A DNA stretch of 64,000 nt from Theobroma cacao (lineage: Eukaryota > Streptophyta > Magnoliopsida > Malvales > Malvaceae), in assembly GCF_000208745.1 (NCBI RefSeq), contig NC_030859.1:18736680-18800679 (forward strand). Direction: 5' to 3'. Below the pieces are notes generated by a model. The model made no database searches. It was not told the DNA's origin and was given only the letters and a program-made list of their open reading frames with translations. The position numbers and the translations under genes are program-made. Position 1 is the first letter of the stretch, and every line of letters begins with the position of its first letter. This document shows, one piece after another, positions 46,761 to 58,566 of the stretch.

Positions 46761-47603
46761 CATAATATAACAGCTTAACAACTAATCGCAACAAACAAAC
46801 TCCTGTCAATTGTAATAAATAAAACCATTAATTTATGACAACAGAACCAATCAAGGACAAAATAAGTCTTGGAACCAATCAATCAAGATTGCTCCTCAAT
46901 CTTAAAACAAAAGCAATTCCAGTCCCGATAATTCCTCAAAGACAGATGAATCCACAGAAGTAAGCCAAGGGTTCGAAAAAGTCATACCAATCTTTTTTTT
47001 TCCCTTCATTTCATTGGTTTTTGGAGTGAGGAATAACCATTCTTTGTAAGAAAATTGTATATAAAATACGTAGGAAACAAATTGACTACCTTTGTAAAAG
47101 TATGCAAATAAGATAATATTTATGGGTTGGAAAAAAAAAAGAAGAGTTCTACCACCTAATTCTTTATCGATTTGCTCTCGAACATCACCTCAATCACCGC
47201 AAGCATACCAAACAAACAAAAACACTAAAATTTAAACGAATGCCCCCAATGAATACCAAACAAAAACAATAATTAATAAATTATCTGCTTAGGTATTCTA
47301 ATATCTATTAGTTGAATTCAATACCTATTAGTTGTCTGACCATTATTCTTACCTAACCATTCGTATATTATATGGTTCTAAAGTTGTAAGCAACTGTTCA
47401 ATCACGAAATATTGACACCTTCTACAGATTAATTTGGGAGGATCCCAATGAATACATTTTAGAGTGCATTATCAAACCATTGATTAATAACATTTAATTT
47501 GATTTACCAATAAAAGTTTTCAATTTGTAAATTTTTTATAAATATTATAGGTTGCTCAAATGTCATTGTAATTTGCACTTGAACAGTTGATTCAATAGAA
47601 ATT
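46761..47603. other. Intergenic DNA, nothing recognised
   Basis: AT-rich sequence with A runs and no supported gene. Confidence 0.4.
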
Positions 47604-47930
47604 TTTTTTTTTGAAGAGCTAGTTCAAGTATTCATTAATATAGATGCTTAAAAAAATCTACCCAAGAGGTAGAAAAACAGCACAATATCGGCCACAAAAA
47701 CATACCAATATGACTGTAGGTAAACAGAAAAGCAAAAACAAGTTGCAAACAAGAATCCCAAGATAGAGAAAGTCCTAAGCAACATTCAGACCCACACCTA
47801 CCAAATACAAAAAAGCAACATAAAAACAAAGTAACCTGCGCAAAGATCTGTACACAAAACTGAACAAAGCAAATAAAAAAAAGCAGCACAAAGCAGGTCA
47901 AAAGAAGTCACCAACAGAAATAATAAAACT
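47604..47930 (-). mobile_element. Candidate poly(A) retroposon on the minus strand
   Basis: The plus strand shows a T run at about 47601-47611 followed by GAAGAGCTAGTTCAAGTATTC. Read on the minus strand this is a body ending TTAATGAATACTTGAACTAGC plus poly(A), the look of a plant LINE 3' end. A 10-bp duplication (ATTTCTATTG against ATTTCTGTTG on the minus strand) is only tentative. Confidence 0.4.
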
Positions 47931-48190
47931 TTGGATAATGGACATTTGTATAAGGCAATAACAAAAATAAACATTTAAGTTAGGGATAAATAATTACACA
48001 ATAATTTACTTTAATGAGAAATTTGGTATTAATATGAAAATAGATAATCAGTTAGCAACATTTTATAAGAATTCAATGTTAATGCGGAAATAGATAAATA
48101 TTGGTCAAGATTTTAATTGAGTAAAGAATAATTAATAAAGACAAAATAATTAATTTAATAGATTGATAGGAGATATATATTGTTTAACTA

Positions 48191-48284
48191 GTATTCAAGT
48201 ATTTGGCTTATTGGTTAGTGTATGATTTCCTTCTCTAAAAAGTCAGATTCAAATCCCCTTCCCCAAATATATAAAAAAAAAATG
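48191..48284 (+). mobile_element. Short tRNA-derived SINE, copy 2
   Basis: The A box TGGCTTATTGG (48204-48214) fits TRGYNNANNGG. The B box GATTCAAATCC (48246-48256) differs from the GGTTCAAATCC consensus at one base. An A-rich tail ends near 48283. Target duplications GTTTAACTA lie at 48182-48190 and 48285-48293. It aligns along its full length with the minus-strand copy at 5131-5227. Confidence 0.75.
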
Positions 48285-48479
48285 GTTTAACTACTTTTTT
48301 TTTAGACTTGAGGGAAGGGGGATTCATCATTTAACTATTTTAATTTTTGAAGTTTGTACTTTCAATAGATAGTAAATATCTCTAATATATACAAAAATAC
48401 CGATGTTGCAAAATTTTTTAATTAACAAAACATAGTTATATTTGTTTATTATATTTATGATTTTTTGTTTTAATTATTT

Positions 48480-49110
48480 TTAAAATTGATATTAATAACA
48501 TTGATCAATTTTGTAAATATATAAAACTTCTAATTTTATAGAATGAGTTATGAAAATAATTATATAGATTCATTTTACTTTTAAATTATCATATTAAATA
48601 TTTTTTATTAATAATATTTATATGATTTATCAAATTTGTAAATATATAAAAAAATTAAAATTACATTGAATGACTTTATTAAAAGTTTTTTTTGTTAGTA
48701 ATTGACCATTGATTTTTCTGTGGGAGTTGTGCACTTTTCCGAATACAAATGTAAGGAAACTTGAAATTTTTGCACAAAAAAAAAAAAAACAAGAACAAGA
48801 TTTATCCCATTTGTAAATAAGAATTTTAATTACATTAAATGATTTTCATTAAAAAAATTTCTTGATTCTAATACTATTGAATAATTTATAGATTAATAAT
48901 ACAAAATTTCAATTATATAACACTGAAAAATTAATTATTTTTATATATAATTATCTTTCAATTATAATTGTTTTTAGTTATAGATAATTAACTTTATATT
49001 TTAAAAATATTTGTGTCGTATATATAGATATTTATTATTTCATAATAAATAAAAAACAAAATATTCATATACAATGCATATGAGAATAACTATGAATAAG
49101 TATAAGTATA
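48480..49110. repeat. AT-rich dispersed repeat, copy 2
   Basis: Diverged copy of 44440-45001, carrying an additional segment at about 48690-48795 that ends in a 14-base A run. Confidence 0.5.
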
Positions 49111-49344
49111 TTATTATTATTTTTTTAACTAAAAATGATGGAGTAGCTGAGTTGTTTCTCGGTTATTCAATTCCTAATTCTTTGGTGAATCTAGTATGAC
49201 GATTGATGAAAGGTTTTTGGTATAAGGAGAGAGTACCATATTCCAATTCTGGACCTTTACTTGAAGTATTGGGACTTAAGCCTAATTAAGTCATTAATTG
49301 ATGTATAATTTCACCAATAAAATTTTCTATGTTGTAATCATATA

Positions 49345-49446
49345 ATCATTAATGATTCATTATTGGTCTATTTGTCAGTGTTTACTTCAATTATTCTGTG
49401 CCAATTTTTAACTAATCATTAATGATTCATTATTGGTCTATTTGTC
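49345..49446. repeat. Perfect 33-bp direct repeat
   Basis: The 33-base sequence beginning AATCATTAATGATTCATTAT and ending CTATTTGTC occurs at 49345-49377 and 49414-49446 without mismatch. Its first part is palindromic (AATCATTAATGATT). Confidence 0.9.
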
Positions 49447-50464
49447 TATTTAAGTTTTAGACTTATATAAGAAAGTAATTTTATTTCTCCTCTAATAAAC
49501 TGCAGTATTCAAATTTAAGATTTGAGGCTTGCATTTTCCAATTATTGTTTTAAATTCCAACAATGGGTTGTTCAGCACTGTTTGATACCAAAATATTTTT
49601 ATTTTGTGTCAATTAATCAGGCAATAATATTAGGCAGCTCGAGATCTGATGTAATTTTTCTTAGAACAATATCATCATTTTTTAAACATCTTTCCTTGGG
49701 GAAAGAACAATGAATCCAAGGTAGCCATCCCCATTAAGAAGATTTTATAGATTTCTATAAAATTGCTGCAAGCTTTACCATATCAACATTATCATCTATA
49801 TTTGATAAAATTTAACAAAATTTTTCTTGAACTTCCCCTGCTTCAAGATGCAAGTGACAAGTTTCATCTAATTTTGTTACTTTATCTTCAAAAATCAACA
49901 AATTAAAAATATAGTAACAAAATTCAATGAAATTGAACTATATTGATAAAATTCAACATTAACTCTTAATATTGTTGAAAAATTGGTTTTAATCCCCAAG
50001 AAATTTCATAGCTTAACAGGTTTTTTTTTTTTCCCAATTCTGACTATCTGAGTTTTACTTACAAAATTGAGAGTCAATTTTGAATGTTGTTGAAATCTCA
50101 TACCAATTCATGACTGAGGTGAATTTCATCTATGGTGAGTTTTACCACAACCATCCCCATCACTCTCTCGCCTTTCTCGCCATTCAAATATCAATATATG
50201 CAAACCCCAAGGCCAAGGTATATAAATCCAGAATCCCAGAACAGGTTAAATATACTTGATTAATATTTTGTTAAATAATAATAAGAAGTCGTAAGAATTC
50301 ATGTGACTTTTGTTAAAGAATTCAACACTTATCATCTCTTGTCTGCCATTTTTACCTGCTCTTGTCCTTGGCCGCCTTATTTTATTCCTATCAAAGGATA
50401 ACAAAAATAAACTACATCTCTCTCTCCCCCTCTTATTTAGTCCTCCATTAACCAAAATTTTATA
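49447..50464. other. Intergenic DNA upstream of psi-CNL4
   Basis: AT-rich, no gene supported. A pyrimidine-rich stretch near 50410-50450 leads into the conserved CNL leader. Confidence 0.4.
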
Positions 50465-50707
50465 TGGATGTATGCACATGTCTCTTCTGCTTAAGCCCAG
50501 GGAGTCTCATTTTTCAAAGTTTTACTTGGTTGTATGCACATGTCTCTTGACCACTAAACATAAATTCAGAAATAAATTTTGAAATTTTTTTAACTCCCTA
50601 TGATTGCCGAACCCCCATAACCACAAAAATTTCTTCTAGTTCAATATCCTACTCTTGGATTTTCTCTCTACTTCAAATCTCATAATTCCTTTCTCAAACA
50701 ATTGATC
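50465..50707 (+). promoter_or_regulatory. 5' leader/promoter of psi-CNL4, shared with CNL2
   Basis: Aligns with 25835-26055. A GTATGCACATGTCTCTT phrase is itself present twice here (near 50470 and 50531). Confidence 0.5.
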
Positions 50708-52343
50708 ATGGCTTTCATTGCAGACGCTGCTCTCTCTGCTTTCTTTGACTCGTTGTTTTCCAAGTTTTCCTCTTCCGACTTCAACTTTGTCACTGAGAAG
50801 CAGGTTCGCAAGGAGATTATGACCTGGGAAACGAAATTGCGGGATATCCATGCCGTTCTTGCTGATGCAGAGGAGAAGAAAATGAAGAACCAGACTGTGA
50901 AGAATTGGCTGGCTGACCTCCAAGACTTGGCTTACGACGTGGATGACATCTTGGACGAGTTTGCCACTCAAGCTTTGGGGCGTAAGTTGATGAAAGCACA
51001 TCAAGCCAGCACTAGTAAGGCACAAAAATTTCTTACTAGTTTCCATCCAAGTTCAATCTGTTTAACTATAAGATGATGTCCAAGATTAAAGAGATTACAG
51101 GAAGATTGGAAGATTTAGCAACACGAAAGATTAAATTGCAACTAGTGAATGCTGTTGGAAGGCCCATGACACTACCAAGAAGCAAGCCAAGCACTTCTTT
51201 GGTGAATGAAGCTACTGTACGAGGCAGGGACAAAGAAAAGGAGGCAATACTTGATTTGCTTCTGAGGGACAGTGGCATTGATGCTGGAGTTTTTGTGATT
51301 CCCATTGTTGGCATGGGAGGGATTGGCAAGACAACCCTTGCTCAGCTTGTCTACAATGATAGTAGGATAACACATTATTTTGATCTTAAAGCATGGGTAT
51401 GTGTTTCTAATGAATTTGATGTTATTAAGGTAACAAAAATAATTCTACAATCGGTCACTTCCGAATCTTGTGATATAAATGACTTGAATTTACTTCAAGT
51501 CAAGCTAAAAGAGAAGCTGTCGAGCAAGAAATTCTTACTTGTTTTGGATGATGTTTGGAATGAGAACTACAATGATTGGACGAAGCTTCGATCTCCTTTT
51601 GATGCAGGGATTCCAGGAAGCAAAATAATCGTAACAACACGTAGTTTTAATGTTTCATCAATTATGAGAAGTGTTGCAGATTACTCGTTGCAAAGCTTAT
51701 CAAATGATGATTCTCTTTTTATGCTAGCTCATCATGCATTAGAAAGAGGGGATTTTACTAAGCATCCAGACTTGGAAGAGATCGGCTTGGAGATTGTGAA
51801 AAAGTGTGGTGGCTTGCCTTTGGCAATTAAAACTATCGGAGGACTATTACGCACCAAGGTGAATCGTGATGCATGGAAAGATATATTACAGAGTGATATT
51901 TGGGGTTTACCTGAAGAGAAAAGTGACATAACTCCAGCTTTATGGTTGAGTTACTATTATCTTCCTTCGCAATTAAAGCAATGTTTTGCTTATTGCTCTT
52001 TAGTCCCTAAAGATTATGCATTTAAAGAGAAGGAAATAGTCTTATTACGGATGGCAGAAGGTTTTCTAAATGGAGCAAACACTAAAAGCAAAATTCAAGA
52101 TTTGGGTAGCACGTATTTTGAAGAACTAGTATCAAGGTCATTTTTTCAAGCATCTAACAGGAATAAATCCCAATTTGTAATGCATGACCTAATTAATGAT
52201 CTAGCTCAGTTCGTTGCCGGAGAAATATATTTTAAAAAAGAAAGGCATGATGATATGAAAGGTCCAATTAGTCGCACTCGCTACTCCTCTTATATCATTG
52301 GTAGCTATGACGGAATCAAAAAGTTTGAGACCTTTTTTGAAGC

Positions 52344-52745
52344 TGTTAGGATAGTCTTGAATTGTAGTTTGATTAGGATTGTTTAATTCTATTTAAACTA
52401 GTATACCTTTTGAGATTGTCTTTAAATCTAGTTAGACTACTATAATAATTTCTAATTATATTAAGATAAGGTTATTGTATTTGATACTATAAAAGGATCC
52501 TATGGGTTAAAGAATAATTATCACCTAGATTTAGAGAGAGTGATTTAGGTGTACGTTGGATAAGGGTTATGAGTTTGAGACTGTTCTTGTAATCTCCTGA
52601 TTTTTCTCTTAGTGAATTTTTCTCTGTTGTTGTGCCCGTGGACGTAGGTCATCAAAAGACCGAACCACGTAAATTTTTGTGTTTTTCTGTTTGCTTGATT
52701 TTTTTGGGTTTTATCTTTGTTGTTTCCTGGGTAATTTTTATAACA
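52344..52745 (+). repeat. 5' LTR of the copia element in psi-CNL4
   Basis: 402 bases from TGTTAGGATAG to TTTTATAACA, with TATAAAAG at 52488-52495. The middle part matches the 3' LTR at about 96 % over roughly 220 bases (my count by eye), but the last ~60-100 bases differ strongly. Confidence 0.85.
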
Positions 52746-52748
52746 AAC

Positions 52749-52760
52749 TGGTATCAGAGC
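52749..52760 (+). promoter_or_regulatory. Primer binding site (initiator tRNA-Met type)
   Basis: TGGTATCAGAGC, the standard copia site, three bases after the LTR end. Confidence 0.92.
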
Positions 52761-55630
52761 TTTAAGGTCTTGAGTCAATTTGAATTTCACTATGGCAACT
52801 TCGACCAAGTATGAGATTGAAAATTTTAATGGAAGAAACGATTTCAGTTTGTGGCGTGTTAAGATGCGCGCATTGCTAGTGCAAACAAGGACTGTTGAAG
52901 GCACTAAAGGGAAAAGAGCATCTTCCCTCGAATTTATCTGATGGTGAGAAAGATGACCTTATGGAAAAAGCACATAGTGCTATTCTCCTTGCTTTGTCTG
53001 ATGAGGTGCTAAGAGAAGTCACGGATGAGGAATCTGCTGCTGCAGTGTGGTTTAACCTCGAAAGTATTTATATGACCAAATCCCTAACAAATCGATTTTA
53101 TATGAAGCAACGATTGTATACTCTTAAGATGAGTGAAGGTACGTCCGTTAATACCCACATTGATTAATTTAATAGAGTTATTCTTGATTTAAAAAATATC
53201 GATGTTAAAATTGAGGATGAAGACTTAGCCTTAATTCTTTTATGTTCTTTGCCTCCTTCGTATGAAAATTTCGTGGATACTATACTATACGGCCGAGACA
53301 CTCTCACTCTCGAGGATGTAAGGGCATCTTTAAATTCCAAGGAATTAAAGAAGAAAGTTGGTGGTATTCGGAATGAAAATCAAGCAGAAGGTTTGGTTGT
53401 AAATAGAGGTAGAGGTAAAGAGAAAGGCTTAGACAGAAAAGGTAAATCTAGAGCAAAAGGGAAAACTTGCTGGAATTGTGGTCAGAAAGGGCATTTTCGT
53501 CAAGACTGTATCAAATTCAAGGATGATGAAAAGTTTAATAAGTCTGAGAATACTGCAAACGTGGTTGGAGATGACTTTGATACTTTTGAGGAAACTGATA
53601 ATGTTCTTGCAATTACTAATTGTAACCTGATGGATACATGGATCTTGGATTCGGCTTGTTGCTTTCATATATGTCCTAGGCGTGATTGGTTTACAACTTA
53701 TCAATCTGTTAATATGGGCACTGTACAATTAGGAGATGATTTCTCTCTCTCAGTTGTTGGAATTGGCACAATTAGAATCAAGATGTTTGATGGTATGGTA
53801 AGAACACTTGAGGTAAAACATGTCCCTGACATGAAAAAGAATTTAATATCCTTGAGTTTGTTAGATAAGAAGGGCTACAAATATAGTGGCCAAGATGGTG
53901 TCTTGAATGTATCTAAAGGAGCCTTAACTATCATGAAGGGCAAGTTATCCGGTGACCTTTATTGTCTAGTGGGAAACACGGTCATTGAAACTGTTTCTGT
54001 GGTCTCATCTAATGATCCTGAAGATGATGTAACACGTTTATGGAATATGAGATTTGGTCATATGAGCGAGAGAGGGATTAGAAAACTAAGTAAGCATAGT
54101 TTGCTGTGTGGTCAAAAGAGTGGAAAGCTAGATTTCTGTGAGCAACATAGAGTGAAATTTAGCACTAAAACTCATCAAACCAGGGGTACAGTAAACTACA
54201 TCTATTTAGATTTGTGGGATCCTTCTCCGGTGGTATCAAAAGGTGGATCATTATACATGTGGATCTTTATTGATGATTTTTCAAGAAAGGTGTGGACGTA
54301 TCTTCTAAAGGCTATGAGTGAAGTGTTAACCACCTTTTTGCATTGGAAGGTATTGATCGAGAAGCAGACTAAGAAAAGGATCGAGAGCTTTCGAACAAAC
54401 AAAGGTTTGAAATTTTGCAAAGGTGAGTTTGGTCTATTCTACAAGAATGAGAAAATCGTTAGACATCGCACTGTCGACAAAACACCATATCAAAACGATA
54501 TTGTAGAATTGATGAAGAAAACACTTTTGGAGAGAGCAAAATACGTGTTCTCAAATGTTGGCCTAACCAAAGTATTTTGGACAGAAGCTATCAACAAGGC
54601 TTGTTACTTGGTAAATCGGTCTCCATCAACTGCAATTGAATTTAAGACTCCCAAGGAAGTTTGGTCTGGTAAGCCTGCTGATTATTTTATATTGAGAGTA
54701 TTTGGTTGTCCTGTTCATGTTCATGTGAGTGATGGTAAACTTGAGTTGAGGGCGACAGAGTGCATATTCCTAGGCTATGCATATGGGGTGAAGGGTTATT
54801 GGTTGTGGTGTACTGATTGTAAGTTCCCCAAGTTTATGGTGAGTCGGGATGTTACCTTTGACAAGTCTGCATTACTTTGTGGGATAAAGTCTAGAATTGC
54901 AAACACATCAGACCAAGAAGTTGGCAAGCAGGTGGAGCTTGAAATCAATGCTCTTGTGACAGTGCGAGATGATAGTGAAATCCAGAAAGAATTGCAAGAG
55001 GTACAAGAATTGGTATCTCAACGAAGCATTACTTGTATTGATGGTGATTTTGATTCTTATGTTTTATTTGTGGAAGTAGAGATTGAAGAGCCTTACTTTT
55101 ATCATGAGAAAATTATATATGTCGAGTCTTCTAAGAAGATTGAGTCTCTACACTGGGATCAAACATGGGAGCTTGTGAAAACACCTAAAGTTACTATTGA
55201 AGTTGGCTTAGTGTGTGAAGGAGGTGCAAACATTAGTCGTAATGTGGTTGGCTTCTCCAAATCAGATTTTGCTGGTGATCTAGATAGTAGAAGATCTCAA
55301 ACGGGGTATGTGTTCACTCTCTCAGGATCTGCAATCAGTTGGAAAGCAGTTCTTCAATCAACCTTTGCTTTGTCTACAACTGAAGCTGAATATATGGCTG
55401 TGACCGAGGCAGTGAAGGAGGCTTTGTGGCTTAAAGGCTTGGTTAGTGATCTTGGTTTTGAACAAACACAAACAGTTGTGTTTTGTGATAGTCAAAGTGC
55501 TATACATTTGACTAAAAATCAGATGTTTCATGAGAGAACCAAACACATCCAAGTCAAGTGTAACTTCGTTCGAGAGATTATTTCTAAAGGTGAGATTGTA
55601 GTAAAGAAAATAGCTACAGATGAAAATCCG

Positions 55631-55769
55631 NNNNNNNNNNNNNNNNNNNNNNNNNNNNNNNNNNNNNNNNNNNNNNNNNNNNNNNNNNNNNNNNNNNNNN
55701 NNNNNNNNNNNNNNNNNNNNNNNNNNNNNNNNNNNNNNNNNNNNNNNNNNNNNNNNNNNNNNNNNNNNN
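55631..55769. other. Assembly gap (139 N)
   Basis: Hides the end of pol, the polypurine tract and the first part of the 3' LTR. Confidence 0.99.
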
Positions 55770-56112
55770 TCTTTAGGATAAGATTCCTAATTAAATTAGG
55801 ATAAGGTTATTGTATTTGATACTATAAAAGGTCCCTATGGGTTAAAGAATAATTATCACCTAGATTTAGAGAGAGTGGTTTAGGTGTACGTGGGATAAGG
55901 GTTATGAGTTTGAGACTGTTCTTATAATCTCCTGATTTTTCTCTTAGTGAATTTTTCTCTGTTGTTGTGCCCGTAGACGTAGGTCATCAAAAGACCGAAC
56001 CACGTAAATTCTTGTGTTCTTGTGGGAGTGCTTGATTTCTTTCTTTCTTTATTCTATTGATTGGGTTAGATCTTGGGCAATTCTTTAGAGACAATTCCGC
56101 AATTTCCCAACA
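55770..56112 (+). repeat. 3' LTR (visible part) of the copia element
   Basis: Begins in the gap and ends ATTTCCCAACA. TATAAAAG lies at 55823-55830, about 320 bases upstream of the first ATG of the LRR half of psi-CNL4. Confidence 0.85.
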
Positions 56113-58566
56113 GAAGCAAAGTCTCTACGAACCTACTTGCCCTTTGAGATGATGCAGCAATGGAGATGCTACTTAAGCATTAACGTTCTCAATGATTTAT
56201 TGTCGGCATTGAACTGCTTAAGGGTGCTCTCTTTGAAAAGGTACTACATCACAGAAATTCCTTCTTCTATTGGAAATTTGAAGCATTTACGTTATCTAGA
56301 TTTCTCTTATACCAAAATAAAAAGTCTCCCTGATTCGATATACACTCTTTATAATTTGGAGACTCTTTTATTAAGGTTTTGTGAGAATTTTGAAAAATTA
56401 CCCTTAAAAATAGGAATTTTAGACAACTTATGTCATCTTGATATGACTAGTGCAAATTCAATAAAGGAAATGCCAAGTGGAATTGGAAAATTAACAAATC
56501 TTCAAGTGTTGTCTAATTTTATTGTGGGTCAAGGTGATGGATTAAATATAAAAGAGATACAGAATCTTGTAAATCTCAAAGGCCAGCTTTGTATTTCTGA
56601 ATTGCATAATGTGGATGAAGCTCAATATGCATGTGAAGCTAAGCTATCTAGTAAGTGTGACCTTGATAATTTAGAGTTGAAGTGGAGTGCAGATTTCAAT
56701 GAAAATCTTAGAAAGAAAGAAGTTGAGAAAGAAGTGTTGAACTCGCTTCAACCTCATAGAGATATTAAAGAGCTTGCCATCAAGTATTATGGTGGAATAG
56801 AATTTCCGGGTTGGGTGGAAGATGATTCATTCAAAAATTTGCAAGTTTTAAGCCTTGAATATTGTGAAAATTGCACATTCTTACCAACAGTTGGAAAATT
56901 ACCAGTTTTGAAACATCTCTATGTCAAGGGGATGAAAAGTGTGATTAGTGTTGGCAATGAGTTCCATGGAGTGAATGGGCCAAAGGTATTTCCATCATTA
57001 GAGACCTTGCACTTTAAAGATATGCCAGAATGGAAAGAATGGAAACTTTATGAAGTTGACGAACAAGGTAAGAAATTCTGTTGCCTTCGAAAGCTCTTTA
57101 TTGAGAATTGTCCTAAATTAGAAAAAACTTTGCCTGATCAACTTTATTCTTTGGAGAAACTTGTAATTCGTAGGTGCCAAGAATTGGTAGTTTCAGTTTC
57201 GAATCTTCCAATGCTATGTGAACTTGAAATTGATGGATGCAAAGAAGTAATGCTTAGGAGTTATGATGATCTATGGTTAGTTAAAAAAATCAGTCTTTCA
57301 AACATTTCAAAGTTTGAATGTGTAACAAAAGAAATGAAGATGGTAGAGTGGATGAAAGTAGAAGATCTCCAAATTAATAATTGTAAGGAGCTAACATCTT
57401 TGTGCCAAACAAAGTGGGGGTGGTTGGCGCCTTTGAGATCTCTTCGTACTATAAAGTTTGAAAATTGCCCGCAACTTGTGTGTATAGGAGGAGGGGTAAA
57501 GGAGGAGGAAAAAGAAGAGCTTTTGCAATTAGAAATACCGTGCAACATTGAATATGTGAGATTACAAAATTGTCAAAGGTTAGAGAGATTATCAAAAACC
57601 TTTCCCAACCTTACATGTCTTACAAAGTTAAGGATTGTAAAGTGCCTGAAATTGGTTTCACTTTCGACGGACAACTTGCCTCCAACTCTAAGGACTTTGG
57701 AGATTTGGGATTGTGACAATTTGCAATGTTTACTGGACGACAAGGAGGATATCAATTTTAGTAGCACATCTCTTCTTCAATCTCTTAATATTTCAAACTG
57801 TGAAGCTCTTAAATCATTATCATGGAGTTGTAAGTTACCCGTGGGGCTTAAAAGCTTGCTTATTTTGATGTGTCCAGAGATTGAATGTTTAGCACAGAAA
57901 ATTGGGGATAATGCTTGTCTTGAATCTATTTCACTCTGGGATTGTAGAAATATTAAATATTTACCCCAAGGACTGGACAAGCTCAGCCGTCTTCAAGAGA
58001 TTAATTTATACTGTCCAAATCTGGTTCGTCTCCCAGAAGCTCTGCCCAACCTCCACCATCTTCAACATTTGATTATAGGGGAATGTCCAAGGGTGCAAAA
58101 TTCCATCGGAGGAGGGGGCTTCCGTACCAACCTAACTTCCCTTTCACTCTTTGATCCCAATATCAGTAAGGCAATAATGCAGTGGGGATTGCATAGACTC
58201 ACCTCTCTTACAAAACTCATCATTGATGGTAGTAATTGTACCGATGTGGTGTCGTTTCCTCAAGAAGAGATAGGAATGAAGCTACCCCTTTCTCTCATCG
58301 ATCTTTCTGTCAGAAATTTCAAAAACATAAGAAAGCTATCCTCCAATGGCTTTCAAAACCTCACCTCTCTTCAATATTTATGGATCGGCAATTGCCCAAA
58401 GCTCAAATCCATTCCCCGAAAGGAAATGCTTCCCTCGCTTTTGCAACTACATATTTGGGAATGTCCGGTGCTAAAGAAAAGGTGCAAAAGGGACGAAGGA
58501 AAACAATGGTCCAACATCGCCCACATACCTGAAGTAACAATTGATGGTAGATTCATCTACGAATGA

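Larger units (their letters stand above)
52344..56112 (+). mobile_element. Ty1/copia element inserted in psi-CNL4, reverse transcriptase deleted
   Basis: Plus-strand order: 5' LTR, primer site, gag from ATG 52792 (frameshift near 52890, TGA-free to TAA at 53165), then one open frame 53249 to at least 55630. That frame has zinc knuckle CWNCGQKGHFRQDC, protease ILDSACCFHICP, GAG-pre-integrase LWNMRFGHMSERG and integrase core (LDLWDP, WIFIDDFSRKVW). In the integrase the usual RTDNG reads RTNKG, losing a catalytic Asp. After WELVKTP the frame jumps directly to the RNase H part (GFSKSDFAGDLDSRRSQTGY, LSTTEAEYMA, DSQSAIHL), so about 250 residues of RT are missing without breaking the frame. It is non-autonomous. 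A 139-base gap precedes the 3' LTR. Confidence 0.92.
52339..56117. repeat. 5-bp target-site duplication GAAGC around the copia element
   Basis: GAAGC at 52339-52343 and 56113-56117, just outside TGTTAGGATAG and CCCAACA. CNL2 has a single GAAGC at the corresponding position. Confidence 0.92.
50708..58566 (+). pseudogene. psi-CNL4: CNL2 sister gene split by a copia element
   Basis: NLR sequence is present in 50708-52343 and 56118-58566. Start MAFIADAALSAFF, coiled coil with LAYDVDDILDEFAT, P-loop GMGGIGKTT, LLVLDDVW, KIIVTTRS, GLPLA, FAYCSLVPKDYAF and MHDL are all present. Damage: one base missing at about 51057 compared with CNL2 (shifts the frame within the coiled-coil/NB-ARC linker), LWMAEG changed to LRMAEG, and a 3769-bp insertion after FFEA. 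The right part is open from 56118 to the stop at 58564-58566, and its first ATG (56149) opens an 805-aa LRR-only frame. Apart from the single frameshift and the insertion the copy is nearly intact, so inactivation is recent relative to psi-CNL3. Confidence 0.93.
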
